Shown here one piece after another: positions 44,931-57,514 of a DNA stretch of 64,000 bases; the stretch's first letter is position 1, and every line of letters starts with the position of its first letter. The translations under genes were made by a program, and so were the position numbers. Origin of the DNA: Blakeslea trispora (taxonomy: Eukaryota > Mucoromycota > Mucoromycetes > Mucorales > Choanephoraceae). The notes under the pieces are model-generated. The model was given only the letters and a program-made list of their open reading frames with translations. It made no database searches and had not been told where the DNA came from. Location: assembly GCA_025331445.1 (NCBI GenBank), contig JAIWNE010000011.1:62001-126000 (forward strand). Direction: 5' to 3'.

Positions 44931-47100
44931 ATGCCTCGTGTAGAAAGAAAAGGTCGAGCCAATAAGAAGAGAGGAAAGAAAGGAGGGAAGAAAGAAGAAT
45001 TCGAAGAGAGCGTAAAGAATGAATCTACAATGATCTCTGAACCTATGGAGGTTGAATCCACCCAGACTGGAGGCATTGTCTTTAACGATCAACACTTTCA
45101 ATCAGCTCATTATGGTGAAGTAGACGAAGAAATGTTGGGTTATTTCAAAGGTGTCGAAAAGACACTTGACGATCCACCATTTGAGACAGGGGAAGGTAAA
45201 ATAGCCTTTTTTTTTTATATAGAAAAAAGAGATAGTCCTGAACAACCCATCTCTCTTCTTAGATCAACGCTTGTTTGTGGAAAATGTATACAGTGAAGTG
45301 GATGGCAATGAATTCCGTTTGTCTACCAACTACTCTTGTTCCTTAATTCTCGAGAAATTGTTAAAGGTATCCGATGGCTTTCAGTTGCGTGTCTTTATGG
45401 ATAAGATGAGTGGCAAGACAGTCGAATTATTTGCCCATCGTTTTGCCTCTCATGTCTATCAAACCTTGCTGACTTTGGCTGCTGATGTAGTTGAGCGTGA
45501 ACAGACAGAAGGCGTGACAGAGAAGGGAGCTGAAGGTGAAGGTGAACTGTTGTCTATGGAAAAGTTGATTTTAGGTGTCTGTGAGGAAATTAAGCCTCAT
45601 ATTGGTGGCTTGATCTCACAACAGTTTGCTTCTCATGATATCCGTATCTTGTTGTTTGTATTGGCTGGCAAGCGTATTGATGAAACAGGCGATATCAAGG
45701 GCAAGTTAAGAAGCAAGAAGTCAACTCAATATAAACGAGAAAACAACGATACTTTTACCAAGGTAAAAAAGATAGTCACTGGCTTGTTTAACAACTTTTG
45801 TTAACTTATGATCACTAGGCCAACATGCGCTTATCGCCCATTCGTAAAGTACCGGACTCTTTCAAGGCCATGTTTAGAACTTTGACTACCGAGTTGGCCA
45901 TTAACATGTCCGAAACTGAAGTGCGCACACTCTCTGTTCACAAAGTTGCTAATCCTGTACTTCAGGTATAACCACAATGTAACCTCTATCTTATTTAAGC
46001 TGGAGATTGACTTTGTTATTTAGCTATTGTTAGAGATGCAAGAAAATGATAAAGAAGGCATTAAGGCCAAGAACATCTTGATTGACCGCATTTTATGGGG
46101 TATTGTGACAGACATTGATTCAGAGGAACAGAACAGAGACAGAGACAGTTGGTTTGAGACAATGATTCGTGATCCAGTAGGCTCTCATTTGCTTGAAGTT
46201 ATCTCAAAACATGCCCCTGATGCAGTCTACAAAAAGATCTTCAAGACATATTTGACCAGCAAGCTCGAGAAGTTCAGTATGCATCCTATCGCTAATTTTG
46301 TTGTTCAACATATGATCACCCATGTCCGCAAATCCAAGCAACTGAGCCAGATGATGAAGGAATTGGGTGGTAGTTTTGACAAGCTGATCAAGAATGGTAA
46401 ATATGGTGTCATTCGTAGTCTGGTAGATGCCTCTGTCAAGCTTGAATCCTCTCAAAAGGAGGTAGTAGAAAGCCTTGCCAAGGCCCTTCATTTCACTACA
46501 GACGATAAGCGTGAATTTATCAATTGCTGCATGCGTATGTGGACAGCCGAACAATGGAATGAAGCAAGTGAGCATGAGAAATTAGATCTCTACAAAATCC
46601 ACCTTCAAGGTTCCCTTATTGTCCAAGGCATTATGAAGATGGAACCAGAGGCTAATGCAATGGTAACCAACAGTTTCTTATCACAAAGACCTGATACCAT
46701 TCATCGCTGGTGCTTTTCTCCTGCTGGTTCAAGAGCATTTGAGGCTGTTGTCGCTTCACCTCATGTGAATGCCAAAATGAAGAAGAAGATCATGCGTGAC
46801 TTGTCTGGTAAATATGCTGCTTTGGCCAAAGATAAATTTGGTAGCCATATTTTAGAAAAGTGCTGGTTATCTGCTGATATTGAGAGCAAAGAAAAGATTG
46901 CTGCCGAATTGGTGAAACATGAACATGAATTGGCTAGTCATTATTTGGGCAAAAATGCACTTTGGACCTGCAAGATTGATCAGTACAAGCGACGACATGA
47001 TGATTGGGTCGAAAGAGAGAAGGGTGCTGAGCGTAAGCGTGAGATGTTTAAGGATATCTTGGGTGAAGCCCTTGTAGAAAAGAAACGTAAATTGGCATAA
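44931..47100 (+). CDS. NOP9: Nop9, Pumilio-like nucleolar ribosome-biogenesis factor
   Basis: Exons 44931-45195, 45263-45762, 45819-45965, 46024-47100; phases close to 662 residues, the normal Nop9 length. A very basic start (RVERKGRANKKRGKKGGKK) is followed by an acidic stretch and then an alpha-helical array of Puf-type repeats: FVENVYSEVDGNEFRLSTNYSCSLILEKLL, FAHRFASHVYQTLL, IRDPVGSHLLEVI, MHPIANFVVQHMI, FSPAGSRAFEAVV and DKFGSHILEKCW. Nop9 binds pre-rRNA at the 18S 3' region and delays final cleavage by Nob1; this role is known from yeast. C-terminal KEKIAAELVKHEHELASHYLGKNALWTC is typical. Confidence 0.93.
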
Positions 47101-47121
47101 ACCATTCACATACAACTTATT

Positions 47122-47915
<794 letters not shown>

Positions 47916-48864
47916 ATGAGAGTGATTTCAAATACTCAATTGTCTGAGGCTGTGAAAATATCGGATGCTTGGGACCATTTCTTGCAACAAAGATATGGAG
48001 GCAAGAATAGCTCGACAAAAGATACAGGTGCCTTTAGAGATTATACAGTAGCTGCTGTTGAACAGCCTACTGTAGCAGCTTTCTATAAGGAAAATCATGA
48101 AAAGCAAACAGTAGATCATGTGCTCTCGAAAAAGAAACTCTATGGAGGTCTGACACACAACCAGATGGGTATCTGGGACATGTTAGAGTTGATGAACACC
48201 ATGGTAGATGAATCCGATCCAGATACAAGCTTATCTCAGATTGTTCATTCTCTTCAATCAGCAGAGGCAGCCAGAAGAGATCAACAGCCAAGATGGATGG
48301 TTTTGACTGCCTTGATTCATGATCTGGGCAAATATTTGTTCTTCTTGGGAGAACCTCAATGGTCGGTAAAGTAATACTATTGCTTTCTTTCTTTTTTTTT
48401 TTTCTGTTAGGAAAACTCATTCTCAAATTCAGGTAGTGGGTGATACTTTTCCTGTAGGGTGCCAATATTCTGACAAAATTGTTCATGCCGAATATCTTAA
48501 AGACAATCCTGATTATCACCATCCTGTCTATTCTTCGACGTATGGTATTTATCATGCTCACTGTGGTCTAGATAAAGTGCACATGAGCTATGGTCATGAT
48601 GAATATCTTTATCAGGTATGCAAGGACTATCTCCCCATAGAGGCACTTTATATCATTCGATACCATTCATTTTATGCGTGCCATAAAGATGGCCAGTATG
48701 GCTGGCTATTAAATGAGCAGGATATCGAGATGATGAAATGGGTCAAGATCTTTAACCAATACGATCTCTATTCAAAAGCTGAAGCAGAGCCCGATGTAAA
48801 AAAATTAAAGCCTTATTATATGGAACTCATTCATGAATTCTTCCCCCAAACGATCAAATGGTAA
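47916..48864 (+). CDS. Inositol oxygenase (myo-inositol to D-glucuronate)
   Basis: Exons 47916-48365 and 48433-48864; phase 0, 293 residues, near the 285 of animal MIOX. The di-iron ligands are all present: H111 (IVHSLQ), H135 and D136 (LIHDLGK), H205 (YGHDEY), H228 (RYHSFY) and D261 (NQYDLYSK). Other signatures: [15 protein letters not shown] (restored exactly by the splice), [18 protein letters not shown] and the C-terminal FFPQTIKW. The enzyme opens the myo-inositol ring with O2 to give glucuronate, the first step of inositol breakdown, in the cytosol. No other inositol gene lies in the window. Confidence 0.96.
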
Positions 48865-49329
48865 CAAAACACACACGATTTGAGATATATCAGCTATTTG
48901 TTGAATGGATAGAGGAAAGCCCATCTTTGAACAAAAAAAAAAAAAAAAAAACTTACATAAAATAAATTGCTACTTTGATCTAATTAAACACTTTATCATC
49001 TTTTTGCTGCGCCAATCAAAATCTTAAAAAAAAAATACCTTTAAGTTCTACTGGTTCACTATCATTTAATGAATGACAATCCAAGCTTACTCTTTCGGAA
49101 AAGAAAAAACTTGTAGTTCTTTTATCAGCGGCACATTGAATCTTTTGTATTCTTTATTCCCAACCCCCCAACCCCCCCCCCCCCCGAAACTTTGAACAAA
49201 TCATTCTGTAAAACATAGAAACAAGCTTATACGCCCATTTCCATTTATACACTTTTTTTTTTACTCCTTTTTTCTTATCTTTTCTTCTTCTACTACTTCT
49301 TCTAATATATCTACCAAGCATTCCTGATC
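48865..49329. other. Intergenic spacer
   Basis: Contains an A-run (48931-48950) and a C-run (about 49172-49184). No gene. Confidence 0.5.
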
Positions 49330-51458
49330 ATGCTACGCTATACACCTGCTAACGCCAACTATGACTCAGATAATGGATCAGATATGGACGTGTCTGAGGA
49401 TGACGGCGAGATTCCTTTGGACATGACTCGTTCTCAAACAGTAAAAGTAAAAGAAAAGCTGTTATAGATCATGTCTCAATGACCTCTCTCTCTTTTTTTA
49501 TATGTTATTTGTTATTATTTAGTTGCCTCACGAAAACCTAGTTCAGTCCTTGAGCAAAAGCATTCGGCAGCAAGAGGCCAACAGGACTTTTATTCAACCA
49601 AGATCAGAAGTCTTCTTGCCCTCTGCACCAAACCAGCAACAGTTGGGTAGCTATGCTCAATCCTTGAAACGAGTCATCAAGGTGGACGACGATTCCGATA
49701 CAGAATCGGTTGCTTCCTACAAGACAGCCCCCGACCATTGGAGTGACCATGACGATACAACAGACGAGCATGCTTCAGACGAAATGAATCTCGAGCATAT
49801 TGAACGCACCATGTCTGATCTCCAAGATCAACTCAATTTGACGCGCTCTCAGAGTGCAGCCATCCAGGAATTGATCCAAAAGAAAAATGCTGCAAAAGAA
49901 GCCCTGAGGATCAAAAAGTTGGAAGAAAGCGTTCGCCAATCGATCATGAAGCGAAAGCGAGAGGCACCCAGTCCATCCGTTGAGACGACACCCGCTTCTT
50001 CAGAATCCGAAACACCGCCTTTTCCCACTCTGTTAGAGACAGCCAAGTCTACAAAGGTCAAGAAGAGGAAGCGAACATTAGAGAAAGGAAAACAAAGAGC
50101 AGACTCATCCATGTATCAGCCTATGACAATGATGATGAATGCCAATTCATCTACCTCACAAGACAGCTACACAGATTGTAGCATGCTGAATTATAATCCC
50201 AAACCAGGCAAAGATCTTGATAAAGTCTTTTTGACAGAGCCTATGATACCTACCTTTCCTAATCCGACCAAGAAAAAGAAGAATTCACCGGCACAAGTTT
50301 CAGCCACGAGTTTGCCTGAAGGTGAAAAGCCAGCTGATATTCGAAAACAAGTACTTGCTTCTTTCGTCGATGCTGGAATCACAGTAAGACAGATGAAGAT
50401 CTTGCTAGTTGACTTATACCATCGAGCAATAGAGACCGGACTCAATGGCTATCAAGAAATCCATGCACGTGAAATCAGAAAGCGTGTGATTATCAGGCTC
50501 CACGACAACGATAATGATACTGTGATGTTCACTCTGAAAAAGAAAGGACGAGCCAATTACACACCACCCAACAAACTCTTCTTACCACCTCACTTTTATG
50601 GTCATGCCGAGCGTATTGACTATGAGAAATACGTACTGAAAGAGGACGATGTGTGGGATGCTCTGAAATACTTTAAATACTTTAGTCCACTTGCTCCACT
50701 TCCTGAGAGAAGAAGTTCACAAGAACCTATAGCACAAAGTAAGCAAGTTAAATCAAAGTCTTTTTTTACCTCATTTACTAATATTTTTTTCTTAAATAGT
50801 AAGAACGAAAGAAGAACAAGAGGAGGAGCAACTACAACAGCAACAACTACAACAGCAACAGCAACAGCAACTATTACAAAAACAACAGCAATTGCAAAAG
50901 CAGCAACAGCAGCTACTACAAAAACAACAACAAAAACAACAGCAACTGCTACAACAGCAAAAGCAACAGCAACTATTACAACAGCGACAGCAATTGCAAA
51001 AGCAGCAACAACTGCAAAAGCAGCAACAATTGCAAAAACAACAACAATTGCAACAGCAGCAGCAAAAACAACAACAATTGCAACAGCAGCAGCAAAAGCA
51101 ACAGCAACTGCTAAAGCAGCAACAATTGCAAAAACAACAACAGCTACAACAGCAATTACAAAAACAGCAGCAACAGCAATTACAAAAGCAGCAGCAACAG
51201 CAAAAGCAATTAGAAAAGCAACAGCAACAGCAGCAGCAAAAACAACAACAGCAACAGCAAAAACAACAGCAAAAACAGCAACAGCAGAAACAAGAAGTAA
51301 AAGAAGAAGAACAACAACAACAACAACAGCGACAGGAAGATGTCAATGAATTGTCAAAGCCAATCACATTTGTGCCACTGTGTAATATTGAGACCTCTGG
51401 GGGTGTCTGTCGTGTTCGTCAATGTCCTTACTCTCACTTTGAAGACTTTCAAAAATAA
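49330..51458 (+). CDS. C3H1-type zinc finger protein with long poly-Gln/Lys tract (Red1/ZFC3H1-like)
   Basis: Exons 49330-49440, 49523-50738, 50800-51458; phases close to 661 residues. The first donor could also lie 6 nt later. Parts: acidic start (SDNGSDMDVSEDDGEIPLDM), a coiled coil near 49795-49960 (LEHIERTMSDLQDQLNLTRS), a basic NLS-like stretch (KVKKRKRTLEKGKQ), a central folded region (DIRKQVLASFVDAGITVRQM to FSPLAPL), a Gln/Lys tract of about 170 residues, and the end PLCNIETSGGVCRVRQCPYSH, a C-x8-C-x4/5-C-x3-H finger. Acidic-to-coiled-coil layout with a single terminal C3H finger resembles Red1/ZFC3H1 proteins that send RNAs to the nuclear exosome. This match is from memory and moderate. 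Confidence 0.65.
50820..51335 (+). repeat. CAA/CAG/AAA repeat coding for Gln/Lys tract
   Basis: About 500 bp of CAA and CAG triplets with AAA/AAG every few units. It has no stop in the plus frames for long stretches: frame one gives Gln/Lys/Leu (the gene), another gives Thr/Ala/Lys. The antisense reads Cys/Phe-rich. Only the Gln frame joins to the conserved ends through splice sites. Confidence 0.9.
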
Positions 51459-51768
51459 ACAATGCTTTTTTTTATTGTAGCGTAGTACCTTTCTTTTTTC
51501 TAAAAAAGAAGGCGCTATTTTCCCAAATAAAACTGTTTGAAGCAAAGCGTCATATTCTGAGAGAACAGAAAGATATACAAAGTACAGCCTGTATCAATAA
51601 CAATGATAGTAGGAGAATTGTTGTCGACAGTAAAATCTGATCTTAGAGCTTAAAAGAGAATAATGCAGGTCACTCAATTGGGCATTTCTATCGTCAAGTA
51701 CTCCGCTATCTGCTTTGTCATTTGAAATCCATTTTTACACACACTTATAACTGTGGTTTATTTTCTCC
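51459..51768. other. Intergenic spacer
   Basis: 310 bp between two genes on the same strand; no gene recognised. Confidence 0.5.
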
Positions 51769-54257
51769 ATGTCCCAGTCGAATGCTAGGTTGCAGGAACT
51801 TGCAAGGACACTTTCTAATGCTTGTTATCAACTACTTCAGTATACTACACTAACAGAAGAACAGGTTTATTTTATACTCTATTACTTAGAAGAGAGAATC
51901 TGAACTTTTTTTTCTGTTAATAGATCACAGAAAGCTTGAATCAACTATCAAAACACGCCAATGACTTACCTGTGTCTTGGTTTACATCTTCATTGATTGA
52001 TGCTTTGCTGATCCTTAAAAACACATCAAAACCCAATCAGCTTGCATCGATCGTCGACCTGTTGTCAAGTTGGTTACGCCGTTATCCTACCATGTCCGAT
52101 ACCAAGTACATTACTGTCATGGATACTGTGCTCATGGTTGCCTTGGATACAGACGATCTCGAGGTAAAAAAAAGCTGTTGGATTGGATGGGTGTCGTTGA
52201 TAGGCAGGACACAGGATATTCGATTGCTTCAGGGTATGCAGACTGTGATAACACAACTGAATGAACGACACACATCTAGGATGGCAGACGCTATTCATGC
52301 CGGTGTTGCCCATGCACTTTCGCAAACAAACTGCCTTAACGAATTCGAGTTGGAGTACTGTCGTTCATTGCTGATAGCTTATATGGATTGGGCTAGCCGA
52401 TGTGAGGCATCCGTTGAACATATCATGTCTGCTATGGAACATGTAGTCGATAGTCGTACTAAGCAAAAGAGTCGAGTGGAAGAAGATGTTGATAATTGGA
52501 CTCAACTGGTCATAGAGAGTGTGAAGGAGATAGACGCATCTGTCTTTAGCTTGGCTGTTGTAGCTGGCTCTACTCGTATGCTTCAATTCAACCAAGGTGT
52601 AAAGTCAGACAAGATGAATCAGTTAAAAGAAACAATGGAATTGGCCTGTATTGAACATATGAATCGAATTATGACACACGGCTTAAACAACATGCAACAT
52701 CAGGGTAAGTCCATCCTCCTCCTCTCCCTTTAATCAACAACATCTACTAAAAAAAATGACCCCTTTTATTTCATTTCTGTCCTCTTTAGATGCTATCTCA
52801 TTGATAGCCGCTAAATCCCTTATACCTATGCCAACTCAAAAGATAGGCAAATTGGACAACAAAGCTCTCTATCTTCGCTATTTGAGCAATACTCTGCTGA
52901 CTCATCCTGATACCTTTAACAGTGGACAAAGCATCCATTCAATGATGGAGCAACCTAAAACCCAGCTACAGAATATCACAAACACATCTCTCTTTAAAGA
53001 GATGGGTCGTATCTCTCGTGTGTTAGCCAAGTTAAGCAGTACATGGATACCCACTCAAGAAGGAGTGAAAGAAGTATCTGACTTGATAGACCGTCTTCAT
53101 GGTATCTCTTACAACATCTTTTTTGATTGGGATCAAGCATTAATGAAGCATGTGTCCCTGGATAGCAAAGATGTCTGGACTTATCTCAAAAGTCTCTTAT
53201 TCTCTACCACAGTCATACTAAAAGCAGTAGCTGTCGATATACCTAATGGACAAGGACTTGTTGCTTTACCTCATGTTGCACAAGATATCATTTCCATTAA
53301 CGCCAATCTTTATTTTATTACACAACATCTAGAGGATGGTGCAGGTCGCCAAGCTTATCAGGACACTTTGACAAATGCTGTAGCCTATCTGATGCAATCT
53401 GAATCTCATTGTCGACTGAATAAGCTACTTTCATTGGCCTTTAGAGACTATGGTAAAGACGAAAAAATAACACACACGTATTCATGCTTATTTTCTCTTT
53501 ATTTTACTAGCTACACCTCAATTCGTGCCTGAAGAAACACCTTTTGTTGAAATGGTATCGAAGCCTAAACAATCACGCTTAATTTTTTTTACAGATCTAG
53601 TTGAACAAGTCATAAAGCATGTCGAGGACAAAGTGCTTGAGGAAGATATCTTACCTGTGATTTACCCTATTATTAAATGGAAAGAGATTGAAAACCAGGA
53701 ACTCTATGAAAGTGCTCACACAGTTGTTATCAGTACTTTTATTGCTGAAAAGCCTATTTCTCGAGAATTGGCTGCTATCTATGCCAAACTACTGATTGAA
53801 GTAAGCAAATACATGTATGAAATAGACATCTATATACTAAGCAATCCCCCTTTTTTCTATCTGTCAGAGCTATCCAGACCCAATGAACCTAGATCAACTT
53901 CGATTTGGATTTACCACCATGATCAATGCACTCTGTGGATTAGATGATGCCCTGGCTTGGCTTACTGTCAATCATCTCATTCAAAAGATCGATGAACTGG
54001 ACAATGTTGTCCTCAAGAACGAATATATCACTGTTCTCATTGACCTCCTCAAGCCTCTGTCGCTGGGACCTTTTTTTGCTTCTGCTCTGGAACATGTGAA
54101 ACGCCTGATATTAGCTCAGGAGACGAAAGAGATGCAAAAGGCTACCCTCAAAATCCTGTTTGATACACTCAGTCATTCTGCTGGTATTTCAGATATGCAA
54201 AAAACAGAGGCTGTTGGTTGGTATCTTGAACTAAAGCAGGCATTAAGCCCCTTGTAA
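51769..54257 (+). CDS. Peroxin Pex8-like helical-repeat protein
   Basis: Exons 51769-51864, 51924-52704, 52790-53452, 53511-53800, 53868-54257; phases close to 739 residues. The protein is Leu-rich and helical throughout, HEAT-like. The segment SYPDPMNLDQLRFGFTTMINALCGLDDALAW resembles the SYP(D/E)LIT..QLRFAYTT.VR motif of filamentous-fungal Pex8. Pex8 is a luminal peroxisomal membrane protein that links the docking and RING complexes of the matrix import machinery. The C-terminal tripeptide here is SPL, not a clear PTS1 (SKL-type), so targeting would need another signal. No catalytic motif is seen. The first donor (CAG|GTTTAT) is weak but phase-consistent. Confidence 0.5.
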
Positions 54258-54319
54258 TAATAAACTTGCTTTATTTTGTTAATGTTCATGCGTGCTGTCC
54301 AAAAGAGAGAGAGAGGGTA

Positions 54320-54427
54320 TTATGAAGACTTGTCATTGACAGAGATGTAGTGGTACGCGACAATCAAGATCATAGTAACAACACCGAGTGTGTTGGCAAT
54401 AAGGGAAAGTTGAACATCAGAAATCAT
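54320..54427 (-). CDS. OST4: Ost4, mini-subunit of oligosaccharyltransferase
   Basis: A 35-codon minus-strand frame from ATG at 54427: MISDVQLSLIANTLGVV followed by TMILIVAYHYISVNDKSS. Yeast Ost4 is 36 residues and starts MISDEQLNSLAI; the MISD.QL start and one membrane helix match. Ost4 stabilises the Stt3-Ost3/6 contact in the ER membrane during N-glycosylation. It lies 62 bp from the end of the Pex8-like gene, on the opposite strand. It is short enough to be missed by ORF finders. Confidence 0.93.
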   Translation of the reverse strand: MISDVQLSLIANTLGVVTMILIVAYHYISVNDKSS

Positions 54428-55075
54428 GTGTAAGCTAAAAAGAAAGAACATTCAAATGAGGAGTTTGTTGACTAACTCGAAATGTACAGAACGAGTTGTT
54501 ACCTTTCTTTTTTTTTTGTATATAAATGATAAAATAAAGTAGAATATGAATAGGAATGACCAATGCTAAATAATATGGAAATTCAGCCAATTAGAACTAT
54601 CATCTTAAACTGAGGGAGAAATTGAGACTTTGAATAAAGGGGAAGCCAGACTTTGACGAGAACATAGATTCAAGTTCTCAAGAGAAAGAGAAAAGACTCA
54701 TCTGGGTGAGGATAAAGATGAAATTGGTCAATACTTCTAACAATGGCTGAAAATACTCACATATGAAAGCATGAATTTTAAGCAATGAAGCAGGATTTTA
54801 ATGGTGTTCTATTTGAGGGTATTCACTATATAAGGGTGGGGTTTTTGAAAAGAATTTATCAATACAAGCTCTAAAAACAATTCTATTTAAGAGTATTCTC
54901 TATTTAAGGGTGAGATTTTCAAGATTTTTGGCTGCCCTTAAATAGAGCAACTACTCTATACAGTCATTCGATTCAAAAGTGTGTTTTTTGTTTGCTGTTG
55001 AACTTGTTGCAGAAAGTGACAGCTACATGAATATTACATGTACTTGTCAAGGTTATATTGTTCTCTGACTTTTCT

Positions 55076-55110
<35 letters not shown>

Positions 55111-56126
55111 CAAAATTTGTGCCATTTGACGGAAGCACACATATTCGAGCAAAAAGAAGTCTTCCGAACAAGCTTTTTTTTGCTCTAACAATTAGTCCTT
55201 TAACTCACTTGATTGTCTGATAAACTTTGAATGTGATGCTTTTTTCTTCTCATAGCTAAAAGCAATCAGTCATGTATGAGTCCAGCTGTTTAGAATATTC
55301 CCTCCATCTTTCATTACAAAATGCAATGACCAAAGTAGAGACTATATTGAGCTTCTGGGTTCATGTTATAAATAGCAAATTAAGTCAAGTCAAAGGGAAG
55401 GAGGGATTCTAGTGTAGAAGAGATAAGATTGTCTGTGCTGTCTCAGTTAGAAGAAGAAGAGCAGCCTTTGTTAGAAATGACAGTAGAAAAATTAAGTGGC
55501 GAAAGAAAAAAGACCTGGTTTACTTGATCAAACTTAATGACCATGAGATTAGATACGATGAAGCTTCTTTGTTGGAGGATGAGAGTAGCAGAAGAAACAC
55601 ATTCAACAATAAAAATCGAAATTACAAAGACATTAAGCGATATGACGGTCTACCTGTCCTCTCTAAATCAGTATATTTCTTTGTATGGTTTCCATTTCTT
55701 GCTTTTTTACGATTTATATCGATGAATGGGGTGGTTACGGACTGTTTTTATTGAGAGCGTCACTTAGCCTGCTTTGGTTCAGTAAGGACTTTTTCAATGT
55801 GATTCTATTCATGATTGTATGATATCTACAGCTCGTTTTGTCAAGGGAAAGAAAGCAGGTTGGCCTTTGCCTACTTCAACAACAAGAAAAGAAAAATATT
55901 GCACTTTACATTATTATGTAATACGAGTAAGGCTGTTTCTGTATTTACGGTAGAACTTGCCAGATTATGCTTGTGGTACCAATGTATTTCTTCATTTACT
56001 TGTGATTGGCATCACTAGAAATATAAGTACGCCCATCGTATCACAAAACTAAAACAGCACTCTTTTCATAAGTGACACAATTCTGAGACATCTCTGAAGT
56101 TTTGGTAACTTATCTCGCTCATTGTA
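54428..56126. other. Intergenic region with transposon-end-like repeats
   Basis: TCTATTT.AG.GTATTC.CTAT.TAAGGGTG occurs twice (54808-54837 and 54882-54912), and the complementary CCCTTAAATAGAG lies at 54935-54947. This looks like ends of a small DNA transposon. A T-run of 32 is at 55079-55110. A plus-strand open frame near 55440-55754 (IKWRKKKDLVYLIKLNDHEI) has no recognised domain. Confidence 0.4.
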
Positions 56127-57514
56127 CACCATTTCCGGAAACAGATGACACTCTAATGATTTTCATCAATATGAAAACGAAACAGTTGAGATAAATACTG
56201 ACAATGAGCAACTTGTGCTTGATAATGTTACCGACATGGATACTTGTGTAGACTTGAAGCCACTTGAAATATTAGAAAAGTTGGGATTGTCTCTGATCAA
56301 GGCCACAGTTAGCATCAGTATACTAGACATAGCGATGAGAAGAAGGAGCGTTTCTTCACGCTTGGTCTACAACAAAGGCTACAAAATTACTGAAGCAACA
56401 AAAGAGCTGGGTGTGTCTAAATTTAGCACTCAACACTAGCTCAAAAAGTAGAAAAGAAGAAGAAAGTTAGGCGACCAAAGGCACTTAATAGCGAACACAA
56501 ACATTCTTTTTTGCTTCAAAAATACACTGAAAATTCTAGAGCTACTGCAAATGAAGCAATGGATAGCTTCACTAGCCAGTTTGAGGGCCTCAAAATTGGT
56601 AAAAAAAAAAGAAGAAAAAAACCTGCTTTTTATGATTTTATTATCTCAATGTTTGTTACTTCGACCATCATAAAAAAAAACTCGCCTTGAGCCTAAGAAA
56701 AGAAACTATCCTGTTTGTATCAAGTCACGCTTCAAAGGGTAAACAACCTGATGCAGACAGATATCGACCTTCAAAGCAACTGTGTTTTCATTGACAAGCC
56801 TGCCTTTCATATCAGCTTGAGCCGTACTATGGCCTGGTCAACTAAGGGTACTCGAGCTACTGTTGTTCAGCCCAAGACGAGAGCTAAAACAATCAACATT
56901 CTGGAAGCCATATCGTTGCAGAGGGTATTATTGATCTGAAGGCCAGAATACCCTAGCAACAATGATCAAACAAAAGAAAAGCTACGGATAAACTAAAAGC
57001 AAAGCAAAACAGTAGGAATTGTCCTTGGTTACTACTTCAATTTCACCTCTCACTGTTTGAATGTTACTTGATCAACATGAGCAGTTCGAAGGTCATTATC
57101 TTATTGTGAATAACGTTTCTATACATGTCTCAGATTAAAAAGTTAACTATCAGCCGAGGATACGAATGCACCATCTTTCACCTTCTTCTCCCTAATCTCG
57201 ATCCAATTGACCAGTTCCGGTCTGTGGTATAGAGTAAGGTGAAAGGAGAGAAATTGTTGATGAGGAGGGTGGGGGCGACTTTGATTTAGGGAATAGTTAA
57301 TGCTTGTAACTGCGCCTATTTAAAAGATCTCCGAGACTTCTGTCGATACACTGTTCCCAAGTTACAAGCATGCTTAAATGAAGTGTATCTCTATCATTAT
57401 ACACTTATGTAATCTCTGTTCTTTGAGTGTGCAGTCTTTGTTTTCTGGTAGCGCCACCCGAATATGCTTGCGTATTTTAAATTTTTAATGTGCCATCTAT
57501 TTCTGGAAATGGTG
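56127..57514 (+). mobile_element. Tc1/mariner relic, 1,388 bp, partner of the MITE at 30901
   Basis: Ends: CACCATTTCCGGAAACAGAT at 56127 and the near-complement ending GGAAATGGTG at 57514, with TA on both sides. Plus-strand remnants of a DDE transposase in order: NKGYKITEATKELGVS (HTH), NCVFIDKPAFHISLSRTMAW, VNNVSIH and LDPIDQFRSVV. The second catalytic Asp (expected VMDNA.IH) is Asn here; the third residue region reads PID instead of PIE; the frame has stops and shifts. The element is dead. A TTTTTTTT/AAAA tract follows at 57531. Confidence 0.85.

Noticed and set aside
50792..51367. Antisense Cys/Phe-rich frame and sense Thr/Ala-rich frame
   Set aside because: Shadows of the Gln/Lys-coding repeat; only the Gln frame joins conserved exons through splice sites.
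53556..53596. Possible extra 40-nt intron in the Pex8-like gene (GTATCG...TTTACAG)
   Set aside because: Splicing it would shift the frame to an immediate TAG; the unspliced frame stays open and closes with the other exons.
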